Assembly: GCA_019685575.1 (NCBI GenBank)
Contig: JABFQO010000010.1
Span: 1 to 64,000, forward strand
Direction of reading: 5' to 3'
DNA: 64,000 nucleotides
Origin: Candidatus Bathyarchaeota archaeon A05DMB-4
GTDB lineage: Archaea; Thermoproteota; Bathyarchaeia; Bathyarchaeales; SOJC01
Both the position numbers and the translations under genes were made by a program. Below, piece by piece: positions 36,738 to 45,021 of this stretch; positions within the stretch are counted from its first letter, which is position 1, and the number at the start of each line of letters is the position of its first letter. The notes under the pieces are model-generated. The model was not told the origin of the DNA and ran no database searches. It was given only the letters and a program-made list of their open reading frames with translations.

Positions 36738-37001
36738 TTAGGTTTTTTGTGAGATGAATACGCCTAGGATGGTTCCGATTATGCTAGTGATGGCTGCGAA
36801 GATTTCGCTGTTCCATGATTTGAGGAATGCGAGGTGGGCGATTGCTAGAACAATTAGCCCTGTCAACGATGCTATGGCGAAAATTATTCCTGTTACGAGC
36901 CGCTCGCTTGGCGGTATGGTTGTGTACCTTATTTTCTTGTTTTCTTTTTCGCTGTGGATTGCAATTTTTTTAGTGAATAGTTTTCTTAATAGTTGCTTCA
37001 A
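36738..37001 (-). CDS. Small two-helix membrane protein
   Basis: 87 aa with a basic N-terminus and two hydrophobic segments (about 36-57 and 67-84). It overlaps the preceding gene by 32 bases, so the two are probably co-expressed. No family recognised. Confidence 0.6.
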   Translation of the reverse strand: MKQLLRKLFTKKIAIHSEKENKKIRYTTIPPSERLVTGIIFAIASLTGLIVLAIAHLAFLKSWNSEIFAAITSIIGTILGVFISQKT

Positions 37002-37416
37002 AGTATATCCAGCCGTCGTTTTGTCGTGGACGTCGCAATAAACTGTGGATGAACTTTTTCAGGATGCTGATGTTGTCGAGGTTTAGAATTTCTTTGGCGA
37101 CTATGTTTATGGTCTCTACCATGCCCAGCGGGATGACGTTATAGTGGAAGGCGTCGCATGTTCGGACGAGTTCTTTGGCGATTACCAAATATTTTGTTTT
37201 GCGACCCTTTAAGCCCAGAAAGTATCCTACGCTTCTCACGGGAGTGTCGAATTTTCCGCTTTCGAGTCTTCCTGATGCCTCGCTTGCGTCTAACCAATCT
37301 ACTTCGATCAAGTCGCCGAACTGTAGGTTTTTTGCGGTTTGTGTGATTTCTTTTTTCAATGCTTGTTCACTAGGAAATAGAAAGAAGTGTGGTTTTGTTA
37401 GAAAAAGAGAGTGCAC
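36970..37416 (-). CDS. Conserved-looking protein of unknown function
   Basis: 148 aa, GTG start. A central beta-rich part with VDWLDASEASGRLESG and RSVGYFLGLKGRKTKYLVIAK reads like a folded soluble domain; the C-terminus is basic. It overlaps the small membrane protein gene. I do not recognise it. Confidence 0.6.
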   Translation of the reverse strand: MHSLFLTKPHFFLFPSEQALKKEITQTAKNLQFGDLIEVDWLDASEASGRLESGKFDTPVRSVGYFLGLKGRKTKYLVIAKELVRTCDAFHYNVIPLGMVETINIVAKEILNLDNISILKKFIHSLLRRPRQNDGWIYFEATIKKTIH

Positions 37417-37520
37417 ATGGTTACGTGGTTACTTGTGTATTAGAAACAGAGTAGAAGATGAGAAGGCGTGCAATTGACGCCTTGGCTTGGTTTAAAACAG
37501 AATTTTATGTCACTTGCTGT

Positions 37521-37754
37521 TCACTCGAGTGCTTTTGCCTCCAACTCGATTTCGGCATGTGCCTGTGTGTTTTCTTCTATGCGTTCTGCTGCATAACGTA
37601 TCAGGGTTTCATACTCTGTAGTGTTTAGCACATGCTTGGCTCGAGCCAAAATTTCGAGGCAGATTTCTTTGAAAACTAAATCTGCGCATTTCATTTTGGC
37701 GTCGTCGATTAGTTCTTTGCAAGCTTTGAGTAAAGTGTCATTCAACCTTCTCAC
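37521..37754 (-). CDS. Small helical protein of unknown function
   Basis: 77 aa, GTG start after GGTGAGAAGG-like sequence. All-helical and charged, with two cysteines (KACKEL, KMCADL-like). It is the first gene downstream of repeat copy D on the minus strand. Confidence 0.5.
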   Translation of the reverse strand: MRRLNDTLLKACKELIDDAKMKCADLVFKEICLEILARAKHVLNTTEYETLIRYAAERIEENTQAHAEIELEAKALE

Positions 37755-37850
37755 CGTGTGACAGTGTAAGAGCGAGTTTTGGTGTTAATGGTTGCGATTT
37801 TGTAATCTGTATTGAGAATAAGTGTTGGTTGTCTTCTGTTTTTTGTGTGC

Positions 37851-37930
37851 TGTGTGCTCGCTTCTCTAGGCCCTCTTCCATATATGATCCTATTAGGCTC
37901 CAAATATACCGCAAATATGAACAGAGAACC
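37851..37930 (-). repeat. Conserved intergenic repeat, copy D (reverse orientation)
   Basis: Reverse complement reads from GGTTCTCTGTTC (37930) through the invariant core to CCTAGAGAAGCGAGCACAC (about 37851). It is identical to copy B in the core and to copy C after it. Flanking genes are both on the minus strand, so this copy too points with its genes. TTCTCT and AGAGAA at its ends could pair. Confidence 0.85.
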
Positions 37931-38014
37931 AGCAGTTCACTTTTTTGGGTTTTTGGGTATTGTTTTTCGTAGCATTTTTCGCAGAAGGTTTGGCGTCGCG
38001 TGTTTTTATGTGCT

Positions 38015-38140
38015 TCACTGGGAGGGATTTTCGGCGTCTGCTATGAGGTGTGTGTCATGCTTGTTGCGTTCTAGAGTTTGCAGCAGTCTCTTCAAGTCTT
38101 CATGTTGAACCGTCGCCGCATCAAGACTTACGCTTCGCAA
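38015..38140 (-). CDS. Possible 41-aa protein
   Basis: In the 437-base gap 37755-38191 this frame starts at TTG 38140, 11 bases after GAGGAAAT, and reads as a charged amphipathic peptide (AATVQHEDLKRLLQTLER). Just upstream, another frame reads KFITELSHQAFEEIIKHCEA before a stop, also gene-like. The two may be parts of one broken gene. Weak evidence. Confidence 0.3.
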   Translation of the reverse strand: MRSVSLDAATVQHEDLKRLLQTLERNKHDTHLIADAENPSQ

Positions 38141-38191
38141 TGTTTTATGATTTCCTCAAATGCTTGGTGAGACAGTTCGGTGATGAACTTT

Positions 38192-39241
38192 TCACGGGTT
38201 TATGGCTATTTTTATGTCTTTTTTTGATGTTGTTAGTGTTTCGAATGCTTCTTTTATTTTTTCTAAGGGCATTTTTTGTGTTATCAATGGTTTTACGTCG
38301 ATGGTTGCTGAGGCTATAAGGTTTAATGCTCGTTTGAAGTGTGTCGGTGTTGTGTGGAATGCGCCTACTACTGTCAAATCGCCGTAGTGAAGCATCTCCG
38401 TACCCACCCGAATCTCGGTGTTCGGCGGGCAACCCCCAAACTCCAAAACCGTACCGCCCTTCCTCGCCATTTTAAACGCTTGCTCCCAAGTGCTCGGCTG
38501 CCCAATCGCCTCAATCACAACGTCTGCTCCGTAGCCGTCTGTTAATTCCCGCACTCGCTTAACCGCTTCCTCACGCCCCGCATTTACAACCTCGTCCGCG
38601 CCCAGCCCGACCGCAAACTCCAGCCGTTCGTCAACCAGATCCACAACTAAAACCCGCTCCGCCCCCAACCGTCGAGCCACAAGCAGATGCAACAGCCCGA
38701 TGGGACCTGCGCCTATAATTGCTACAGTGTCGCCCAGCTTGACATTTGCTTTCTCTGCTCCACGCAGAACACAAGCCAAAGGCTCTGTAATGGCAGCCTC
38801 TTCAAAAGAGACATGCGCTGGGATTTCTTGCATGTTCACCAGCACCATCCGCGACGGCACCTTAATGTACTCCGCGTAAGCACCCCAAAGCCACAACATA
38901 TCCTCGCAAAGGTTGAAGTTTCCGCGCTGACACATACGACACCGCAGACAAGGCGCACTGTTGCCCGCCCGCACACGCATACCACGCTTTGGCCAAGCAA
39001 CGCCTTCGCCAACTTCTGCTACTTCACCCGCCCATTCATGACCAAATGCGGTCGGTAGTTTTATCACGCCTTCTACGTAACCACGATTAAAAATCTTCAA
39101 ATCCGTTCCGCACATTGTCGCCGCCTTGACTTTGACTAGTACTTCACCATGTCTAACCTCGGGTTTCGCCACTTCCTCGACACGCAAATCCCTAACGCCG
39201 TAAATCATCGCAGCAAGCATCGTCCCACCACTATTACTCAT
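38192..39241 (-). CDS. Zinc-dependent alcohol/threonine/polyol dehydrogenase (MDR family)
   Basis: 349 aa. Catalytic zinc ligands in CGTDLK and GHEWAGEV, structural zinc CLRCRMCQRGNFNLC, NAD-binding GAGPIGLLHL. The ATG overlaps the end of the preceding dehydrogenase gene by eight bases; a later ATG at 39220 is also possible. Substrate (threonine, sorbitol or 2,3-butanediol class) is not resolved. Confidence 0.9.
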   Translation of the reverse strand: MSNSGGTMLAAMIYGVRDLRVEEVAKPEVRHGEVLVKVKAATMCGTDLKIFNRGYVEGVIKLPTAFGHEWAGEVAEVGEGVAWPKRGMRVRAGNSAPCLRCRMCQRGNFNLCEDMLWLWGAYAEYIKVPSRMVLVNMQEIPAHVSFEEAAITEPLACVLRGAEKANVKLGDTVAIIGAGPIGLLHLLVARRLGAERVLVVDLVDERLEFAVGLGADEVVNAGREEAVKRVRELTDGYGADVVIEAIGQPSTWEQAFKMARKGGTVLEFGGCPPNTEIRVGTEMLHYGDLTVVGAFHTTPTHFKRALNLIASATIDVKPLITQKMPLEKIKEAFETLTTSKKDIKIAINP

Positions 39242-40259
39242 TATAAACCACCACCTTCAAGCACTCCTTGCTTCGAGCCGCCGTCCGAAACGCTTCGCCC
39301 ACACGGCTCAACGGAAACCTGTGACTAATCAACCCCTTCGCGTCTATTCGCTTGGACTGAATCAGCTCCAAAGCCATTCGCGTTTCCAAGTGACTCGTTG
39401 AATAAGACGGAATTAGCCTAATCTCGTTAAAGAATAGTCTGTGTGGGCTGATTAAAAGACTCTGCTCGGGCGAAGTAGGTGCAAAAACACAAACAGTCCC
39501 GCCTCTACGACAAACATCCAAGGCAGACTCGTAAGCCCTCACGTTAGGCGCAGTCACAACCACAACGTCCGCGTGCCTATCTCCGGTTACGGCTTTAACT
39601 TTTTCCACAAAATTTTCACGCTCCACATTTACAGCGATGTCAGCGCCAAACTGTTCAGCCATTCGAAGACGATAATCCACCATGTCCGCCACCACAATCA
39701 TACCTGCACCAGAAAGCCTCGCCAACGCCACATTGACGATGCCTGCAGGACCCGCACCAACAACCACTACGCAATCACCATATTCAATTCCACATTTCTT
39801 CATCGCCCTAACTCCGCAAGCGACGGGTTCGATGAGAGTGGCTTCCTCAAATGAAACACCGTCGGGAATTTTCAAAGTGTCGATTTGTAGGTTATCCGCA
39901 GGTACACGGAAAAACTCTGCAAAACCGCCAGGCTCCAGATGAGTTTTGCCAAATTTTTCGCACATCGTAAACGCGCCACGGCGACAATAATGACAAGTAA
40001 GACAGGCTACATGATGATGCGCAAAGACACGGTCGCCAACACGGAAGCCCTTGACCTTATTTCCTACCTCGGCAACCACGCCCGCGGGCTCATGCCCAAG
40101 CACCAGAGGTGCACGTTTCTCTAGGTACCATTCCATCAAATCCGAACCGCAGACTCCACAGGCTTTCATTTCGACTAAAACTTCGTCAGCGCTGATTCTA
40201 GGCTTCGGGACTTCTTCGACACGCACGTCATCCAAACTACGATACACTGCCGCCCTCAA
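39234..40259 (-). CDS. Zinc-dependent alcohol dehydrogenase (MDR family), second copy
   Basis: 341 aa. CGVCGSDL and GHEPAGVV hold catalytic zinc ligands, CLTCHYCRRGAFTMC the structural zinc, and VVGAGPAGIVNVALA the dinucleotide. First gene of a two-gene operon with a related but distinct paralog. The pair may oxidise successive or alternative polyols. Confidence 0.9.
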   Translation of the reverse strand: MRAAVYRSLDDVRVEEVPKPRISADEVLVEMKACGVCGSDLMEWYLEKRAPLVLGHEPAGVVAEVGNKVKGFRVGDRVFAHHHVACLTCHYCRRGAFTMCEKFGKTHLEPGGFAEFFRVPADNLQIDTLKIPDGVSFEEATLIEPVACGVRAMKKCGIEYGDCVVVVGAGPAGIVNVALARLSGAGMIVVADMVDYRLRMAEQFGADIAVNVERENFVEKVKAVTGDRHADVVVVTAPNVRAYESALDVCRRGGTVCVFAPTSPEQSLLISPHRLFFNEIRLIPSYSTSHLETRMALELIQSKRIDAKGLISHRFPLSRVGEAFRTAARSKECLKVVVYNE

Positions 40260-40398
40260 CGCTCAAACCAACGGTTCTTTTTTGAAGAGAAATCGCACTT
40301 AAGCCTTAAGGCTTTCCACGAAAGTCCACTTTATTGGTTTGTCTGTTCCAGTTTTTACATCCAAAAAACTTTTATCCAAAGAAACTAAAGGCTTGACC

Positions 40399-40794
40399 AT
40401 GAAAATCCAAAAACCAGACCGACTAACCGGCTACGTCTTGCTGATAATTGGACTAATCATCCTGTTCATCCCCATATTCATCTCCATACAAATCTTGCTC
40501 GGCAACATGCCTATCCCAACGTTTGTCCAAAAACCCACAGTTACAGGCACGGATTCAGCCGCGGAAATAGCGCGAGTCATCGCCGAAGCCTTCCCGCTGC
40601 TCAACATTATTCCAACGTTTCTGCTTTTCGTAGTCTTAGTCTACGCAGGAAGCGTTCTCATGGGCAAGGGCGTCGGGTTGATTAAAGAAATTCAATGGAA
40701 AGTCACGAAAGCACCGAAAGAAGAAAAAACGGAAGAAACAGCCGAAGCAGAAGAACCCGAGGAAAAGGAAGTCAAACCAAAGAAAAAAGCCTAA
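40399..40794 (+). CDS. Small membrane protein with charged C-terminal tail
   Basis: 131 aa from ATG 40399; a CTTTTATC TATA near 40370 suggests a leaderless message. Two hydrophobic segments (about 11-32 and 70-92) are followed by a Lys/Glu repeat tail (EEKTEETAEAEEPEEKEVKPKKKA region). No family recognised. Confidence 0.6.
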   Translation: MKIQKPDRLTGYVLLIIGLIILFIPIFISIQILLGNMPIPTFVQKPTVTGTDSAAEIARVIAEAFPLLNIIPTFLLFVVLVYAGSVLMGKGVGLIKEIQWKVTKAPKEEKTEETAEAEEPEEKEVKPKKKA

Positions 40795-40886
40795 AGCACA
40801 AAGTTAGCCCAACAACCTTATTTATTTCTTTCAACAACTTTTGCGAAAGACGCTTGAAGAAAACCAGTGTTTCTGGAGGTGACGTT

Positions 40887-41300
40887 TTGAAAAAACAAAC
40901 AACGCTCGGGTTGGCAATCATGCTGGTCGGCATCGTTTTCGTGCTTTACGGCGTTTACTGGGCGCTCACAACCGAACACGTGGAAGCAAACATTCGCATA
41001 CTAGTCTCACGTGGCTTTTCTGCGATAATAGTGGGCATAATCGTCTTAATCAACGGCGTCGTGGTGCAAGGATACAAGAACTACCACGCGCTTACAATCC
41101 ACTTGCTTGCGAACATACCCTACGCCGTTGCGATTTGGAGTATATTCAACATGGGATACCAAGCCTCTCCACCGACTGACCCGCAAGAATATATCATGGC
41201 AACATTCATCTACTGGATAATCGGCGCAATCCTCAACGTAGGCGGAATCGTGGCCAACCGTTTCGCAAAAGAAAAAACACCAACGGCGAAGACCACGTGA
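40887..41300 (+). CDS. Small multi-pass membrane protein
   Basis: 137 aa from TTG 40887, which follows GGAGGTGA with the right spacing; the longer frame upstream lies in the previous gene. Four hydrophobic segments. Unknown function; probably expressed with the membrane gene before it. Confidence 0.65.
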   Translation: MKKQTTLGLAIMLVGIVFVLYGVYWALTTEHVEANIRILVSRGFSAIIVGIIVLINGVVVQGYKNYHALTIHLLANIPYAVAIWSIFNMGYQASPPTDPQEYIMATFIYWIIGAILNVGGIVANRFAKEKTPTAKTT

Positions 41301-41310
41301 TTTTTTCTCG

Positions 41311-42459
41311 TTAGGAAATGTTAACGGTTTCTAGAATTTTTTTGATTTCCTGCAGGAATTGGGCCGCCGGAGCGCCATCGACGATTCGGTGGTCGTAAGA
41401 CAAGCTTAGAATCATGATCGGTTTGACGACGATTTCCTTTCCTTCAACAACAGGTTTGTTTACGACTCGGCCCACGCCGAGAATGGCGGCTTCGGGTGGA
41501 TTAATTATGGGCGTGAACAAGTCTACTCCGTACATGCCCAAGTTGGTGATGGTGAAGGTTCCGCCTGTGACGTCTTCTTTTGTCAGTTTGCCTTCTCTCG
41601 CTTTGGTTGCCAGTTCTTTTAGTTCGGAGGCGATTTCTGTGACTGTCTTCTGGTCGGCGTTGTGGATGACGGGCACGATTAAGCCTTGCTCGGTTGCAAC
41701 TGCCACGCCGATGTTAATGTCCTCGTAAACCCGAATTTTCTCGTCCTCGGTCAAGGTGGAATTCAAGAATGGGTGTTTTCTCAGAGCAAGCGCCACGGCT
41801 TTAACAAGCAGTTCAGTGTAAGACACTTGCTTTTCTTCTTTAACCTTGGCTACGTTTGCCATGTCGACTTCCATTACAACGGCGCTGTGGGGCGCGGTCT
41901 TCATGCTTCTGGAGACTCTTTCAGCCGTGGTCTTTTTAATCCCAGTTAACGGTATGATTTCCTTCACTCTTGGGGTGGACCGATGCGTTTCTTCGATAAA
42001 GCGACGTACATCCTCCTCTGAGATTCTGCCTTCCGACCCGCTGCCCTTTATCTGAGTTAAATCTATGCCATGTTCTCGCGCCAGTCTTTTGGCGGCCGGA
42101 GAAGCGGGAACTCGTTGCTCGATGCTTTCTATCGTTTCGGGTTTTGCTTCTGCGACAGTGGTTTCTTTTGTTTCTTCGAGAATCGGCGTTGAAGGTGCCT
42201 CGATTGTAGAGATTTCTTCGTCGGGCGTGGCTATTATGGCTAGAGTCGCGTTGACTGGCGCGTCCATGCCCTCTTCGACCAGTATTTTCCGCACGATTCC
42301 AGATTCAGGCGCTTCCACGTCGAAGGTAACCTTTTCGGAAAGCACTTCGACCAGTGGCTCGCCCTTGCTTATGGGGTCGCCTTCTTTCTTGAACCATTTT
42401 ATCACCGAGCCTTCTTTCATCGTGAGGCTGAGCCGCGGCATCACAACTTTCGTCACCAA
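41311..42459 (-). CDS. 2-oxoacid/acetoin dehydrogenase complex E2 (dihydrolipoamide acyltransferase)
   Basis: 382 aa. One lipoyl domain (1-75) with K43 in SEKVT, a peripheral subunit-binding domain (about 130-168, PAAKRLAREHGIDL) and a catalytic domain with the active-site His in DHRIVDGAPA. The complex decarboxylates a 2-oxoacid or acetoin and makes acyl-CoA. Third gene of the E1alpha-E1beta-E2 operon; no E3 (dihydrolipoamide dehydrogenase) and no lipoate ligase are in the window. Confidence 0.92.
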   Translation of the reverse strand: MVTKVVMPRLSLTMKEGSVIKWFKKEGDPISKGEPLVEVLSEKVTFDVEAPESGIVRKILVEEGMDAPVNATLAIIATPDEEISTIEAPSTPILEETKETTVAEAKPETIESIEQRVPASPAAKRLAREHGIDLTQIKGSGSEGRISEEDVRRFIEETHRSTPRVKEIIPLTGIKKTTAERVSRSMKTAPHSAVVMEVDMANVAKVKEEKQVSYTELLVKAVALALRKHPFLNSTLTEDEKIRVYEDINIGVAVATEQGLIVPVIHNADQKTVTEIASELKELATKAREGKLTKEDVTGGTFTITNLGMYGVDLFTPIINPPEAAILGVGRVVNKPVVEGKEIVVKPIMILSLSYDHRIVDGAPAAQFLQEIKKILETVNIS

Positions 42460-42477
42460 ACGCGTTCACCTTTATGG

Positions 42478-43452
42478 TTAGACAATTTCTTTTACAGCCT
42501 TTATTATTCGGTTTTCGTCGGGTATAACGAATTTTTCGAGTGGCGGGCTAAACGGAATCGGAGTGTCAGGTTCGGCAACTCGCTTAATAGGTGCATCTAA
42601 ATAATCAATGGCTTCTTCAGCAACTATGGCGGCAATTTCAGCGCTTACGCCGGCGGTTTTGCAGTCTTCAGAAACGATAACAATTCTGCCAGTTTTCTTC
42701 ACAGACGCCAGTAATGCGGCTTTGTCCAGTGGAACGAGCGTCCTCGGGTCGATAACCTCGACGCTTATGTTTTCCCTGCTTAAACGTTCAGCGGCAGTAA
42801 GGGCTTGGTGCACCATAAACATGGTCGCAAAAACTGTCACGTCCTTTCCTTCGCGTTTAACGTCGGCTTTTCCAAAAGGCAAAGTGTACTCTTCCTCGGG
42901 TATCATGCCCTTCAACGGATAAAGAAGTTTATGCTCACAGAAAAACACAGGGTTATCGCCCCGTATAGCAGTCTTCAGCAGCCCCTTTGCGTCGTAGGGC
43001 GTCGAGGGCACGGCGACGTACAAGCCGGGAACATGCATAAACCACGCCTCGAGGCTTTGGGAATGGTGCGAAGCGATGTTAACGCCCCCGCCGAACGGCG
43101 TCCGAATGACCATAGGTGCTTTGGCTTGACCGCCAAACATGTACCTTATTTTTGCTGCTTGGTTGGCGATTTGGTCCATGGCGAGTGCGGTTAGGTCGCC
43201 GAACATAATCTCTGCTACTGGACGCATGCCCGTGATCGCGGCTCCGACCGCCGCGCCTATGATTGTTGATTCGGATATGGGCGTGTCTCTTACTCTTTCG
43301 TCTCCGAACTCCTCAGCCAAGCCGTTTGTAACTTTAAACGCGCCGCCCCAAAAGCGTCCGATGTCTTCGCCGAGCAGAAAAACCGTCTGGTCACGTCGCA
43401 TTTCTTCTCGCAAAGCCTCGCGAAGCGCGTCACGATACGCTATTTCCTTCAT
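42478..43452 (-). CDS. 2-oxoacid/acetoin dehydrogenase E1 component, beta subunit
   Basis: 324 aa. Transketolase-like Pyr domain with LLGEDIGRFWGGAFKVT, FGDLTALAMDQIANQAAK and the C-terminal transketolase domain (VIDPRTLVPLD). It completes the thiamine diphosphate site with the alpha subunit. The gene lies 18 bases from each neighbour. Confidence 0.93.
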   Translation of the reverse strand: MKEIAYRDALREALREEMRRDQTVFLLGEDIGRFWGGAFKVTNGLAEEFGDERVRDTPISESTIIGAAVGAAITGMRPVAEIMFGDLTALAMDQIANQAAKIRYMFGGQAKAPMVIRTPFGGGVNIASHHSQSLEAWFMHVPGLYVAVPSTPYDAKGLLKTAIRGDNPVFFCEHKLLYPLKGMIPEEEYTLPFGKADVKREGKDVTVFATMFMVHQALTAAERLSRENISVEVIDPRTLVPLDKAALLASVKKTGRIVIVSEDCKTAGVSAEIAAIVAEEAIDYLDAPIKRVAEPDTPIPFSPPLEKFVIPDENRIIKAVKEIV

Positions 43453-43469
43453 TTTTTCACGGCTCCTTC

Positions 43470-44429
43470 CTACGCATAAACGTCTTCTAATGCCTCCTCG
43501 GGCTCAGGGTAAGGACTCTCAAGTGCAAACTTTACAGCAGCGTTGATTGCGACGGTCACTTTGGATTCGATTTCTTTAGCCTCTTCCTCCGTAAGCACGT
43601 GCATTTTGAAAAGTTGTTCTCGAAACCGAATAATCGGATCTTTCTTCAGCCACTCTGCGACCTCTTCTTTTGGCCGATAAGTAGCGGGGTCAACCCTCGA
43701 ATGTCCCTTATGCCTATAAGTTTTGCATTCTATCAAGGTAGGTCCTTTTCCTACGCGGGCTCGCTTCACGGCCTCTTCTGCCACCTCATAAACGGCTAAG
43801 ACATCGTTTCCATCAACCGTAACCCCCGGAATTCCGTAAGCCGAAGCCCTTTCAGCAACATTCTCTATGAGCATAACTTGCGATTGACGGGTCCCCATGG
43901 CGTAAAGGTTGTTTTCGCACACAAACAAAACCGGAAGTGCCCACGTCGCAGCAAGGTTAATTCCTTCATGAAACGTGCCTTGATTAGACGCGCCGTCACC
44001 GAAAAAACACGCACAAACCTGATCCGTACCCCTAAGTTTAATGGACAAACCAGCCCCCGAGGCTATCGGAACCCCCGCGCCAACGACCGCCGTCGCGCCC
44101 AGCATGCCAATGTTAAAGTCAGCGATGTGCATCGAGCCTCCTTTGCCCTTGCAGTAGCCGGTTTTTTTGCCCAAAATTTCAGCCATGGTCTTCTTCAAAT
44201 CCGCACCTTTCGCGATGCAATGCCCGTGACCGCGGTGGGTGCTGACGATGTAATCTTCGCGGCTAAGTGCCGAACAAACCCCCACAGCGACGGCTTCTTC
44301 TCCGGCGTAAAGATGAATCGTGCCGGGCACAAGGTTTTGACCGTACAACTCGTAGACTTTTTCTTCGAAAAACCTGATTTCCAACATTTTCGTGTACATT
44401 TCGACTAGTTTTTCTTTATCGTGGGTCAT
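43470..44429 (-). CDS. 2-oxoacid/acetoin dehydrogenase E1 component, alpha subunit
   Basis: 319 aa. Thiamine-diphosphate/Mg motif GDGASNQGTFHEGINLAA ending at CENN, and the phosphorylation-loop region YRHKGHSRVDPA. Length is nearer to acetoin dehydrogenase alpha subunits than to longer pyruvate enzymes, but length alone does not decide the substrate. A TATA-like AATTTATC near 44478 precedes the operon. Confidence 0.93.
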   Translation of the reverse strand: MTHDKEKLVEMYTKMLEIRFFEEKVYELYGQNLVPGTIHLYAGEEAVAVGVCSALSREDYIVSTHRGHGHCIAKGADLKKTMAEILGKKTGYCKGKGGSMHIADFNIGMLGATAVVGAGVPIASGAGLSIKLRGTDQVCACFFGDGASNQGTFHEGINLAATWALPVLFVCENNLYAMGTRQSQVMLIENVAERASAYGIPGVTVDGNDVLAVYEVAEEAVKRARVGKGPTLIECKTYRHKGHSRVDPATYRPKEEVAEWLKKDPIIRFREQLFKMHVLTEEEAKEIESKVTVAINAAVKFALESPYPEPEEALEDVYA

Positions 44430-44619
44430 TTCTTCTGCGTCCTTCTGTGCGTTGCATATTTGATGTTCGATTAGATAAATTATGTCTTTTCTGGCTCATT
44501 CGATGTCGACAGGGTTTAAAATTGAACCTTCCATGTTCGTTGAAAGTTTAAAACCAGTCGGTACAAACACAAATCTTATAACACATCCGTTTCAATACCA
44601 TGCACATGTTGAGAAAAAA

Positions 44620-45021
44620 ATGCCAGAAAACTTTGGTATGGAAAAAATCGGCGAATACGCCTTCTTGGCTTTCATCATAATCGCAGTAGTGGCTGGAATA
44701 GCCTACGGCTATAACGAGTCCGTAACATCGTTTGTTAGCCCAGACAGATGGGATCCAGGATGGATTTACCTGCTCATGGTTATTTTCGGTGTCATCATCG
44801 GCCTTGTCTCGATCACTGAAAAAGAGGCGACCCCGTTTCTGATCGCGGCGATTGCATTAATCGTGGCGAACTCGAATGTTCCTTTCACTTACATCAACAA
44901 CATCGCAGACCCATTAGGGTACATGATCACGTGGATCGTAAAACTCATTGCCACCTTCGCTGCTCCGGCGGCGATTATACTGGCTATAAAGGCAATCTTT
45001 GCGTTGGCAAGGACGAAGTAG
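44620..45021 (+). CDS. Small multi-pass membrane protein
   Basis: 133 aa from ATG 44620, with CTTATAAC near 44576 as the likely TATA. Four hydrophobic segments. Divergent from the dehydrogenase operon and overlapping the convergent M20 gene by 38 bases. Unknown function. Confidence 0.62.
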   Translation: MPENFGMEKIGEYAFLAFIIIAVVAGIAYGYNESVTSFVSPDRWDPGWIYLLMVIFGVIIGLVSITEKEATPFLIAAIALIVANSNVPFTYINNIADPLGYMITWIVKLIATFAAPAAIILAIKAIFALARTK

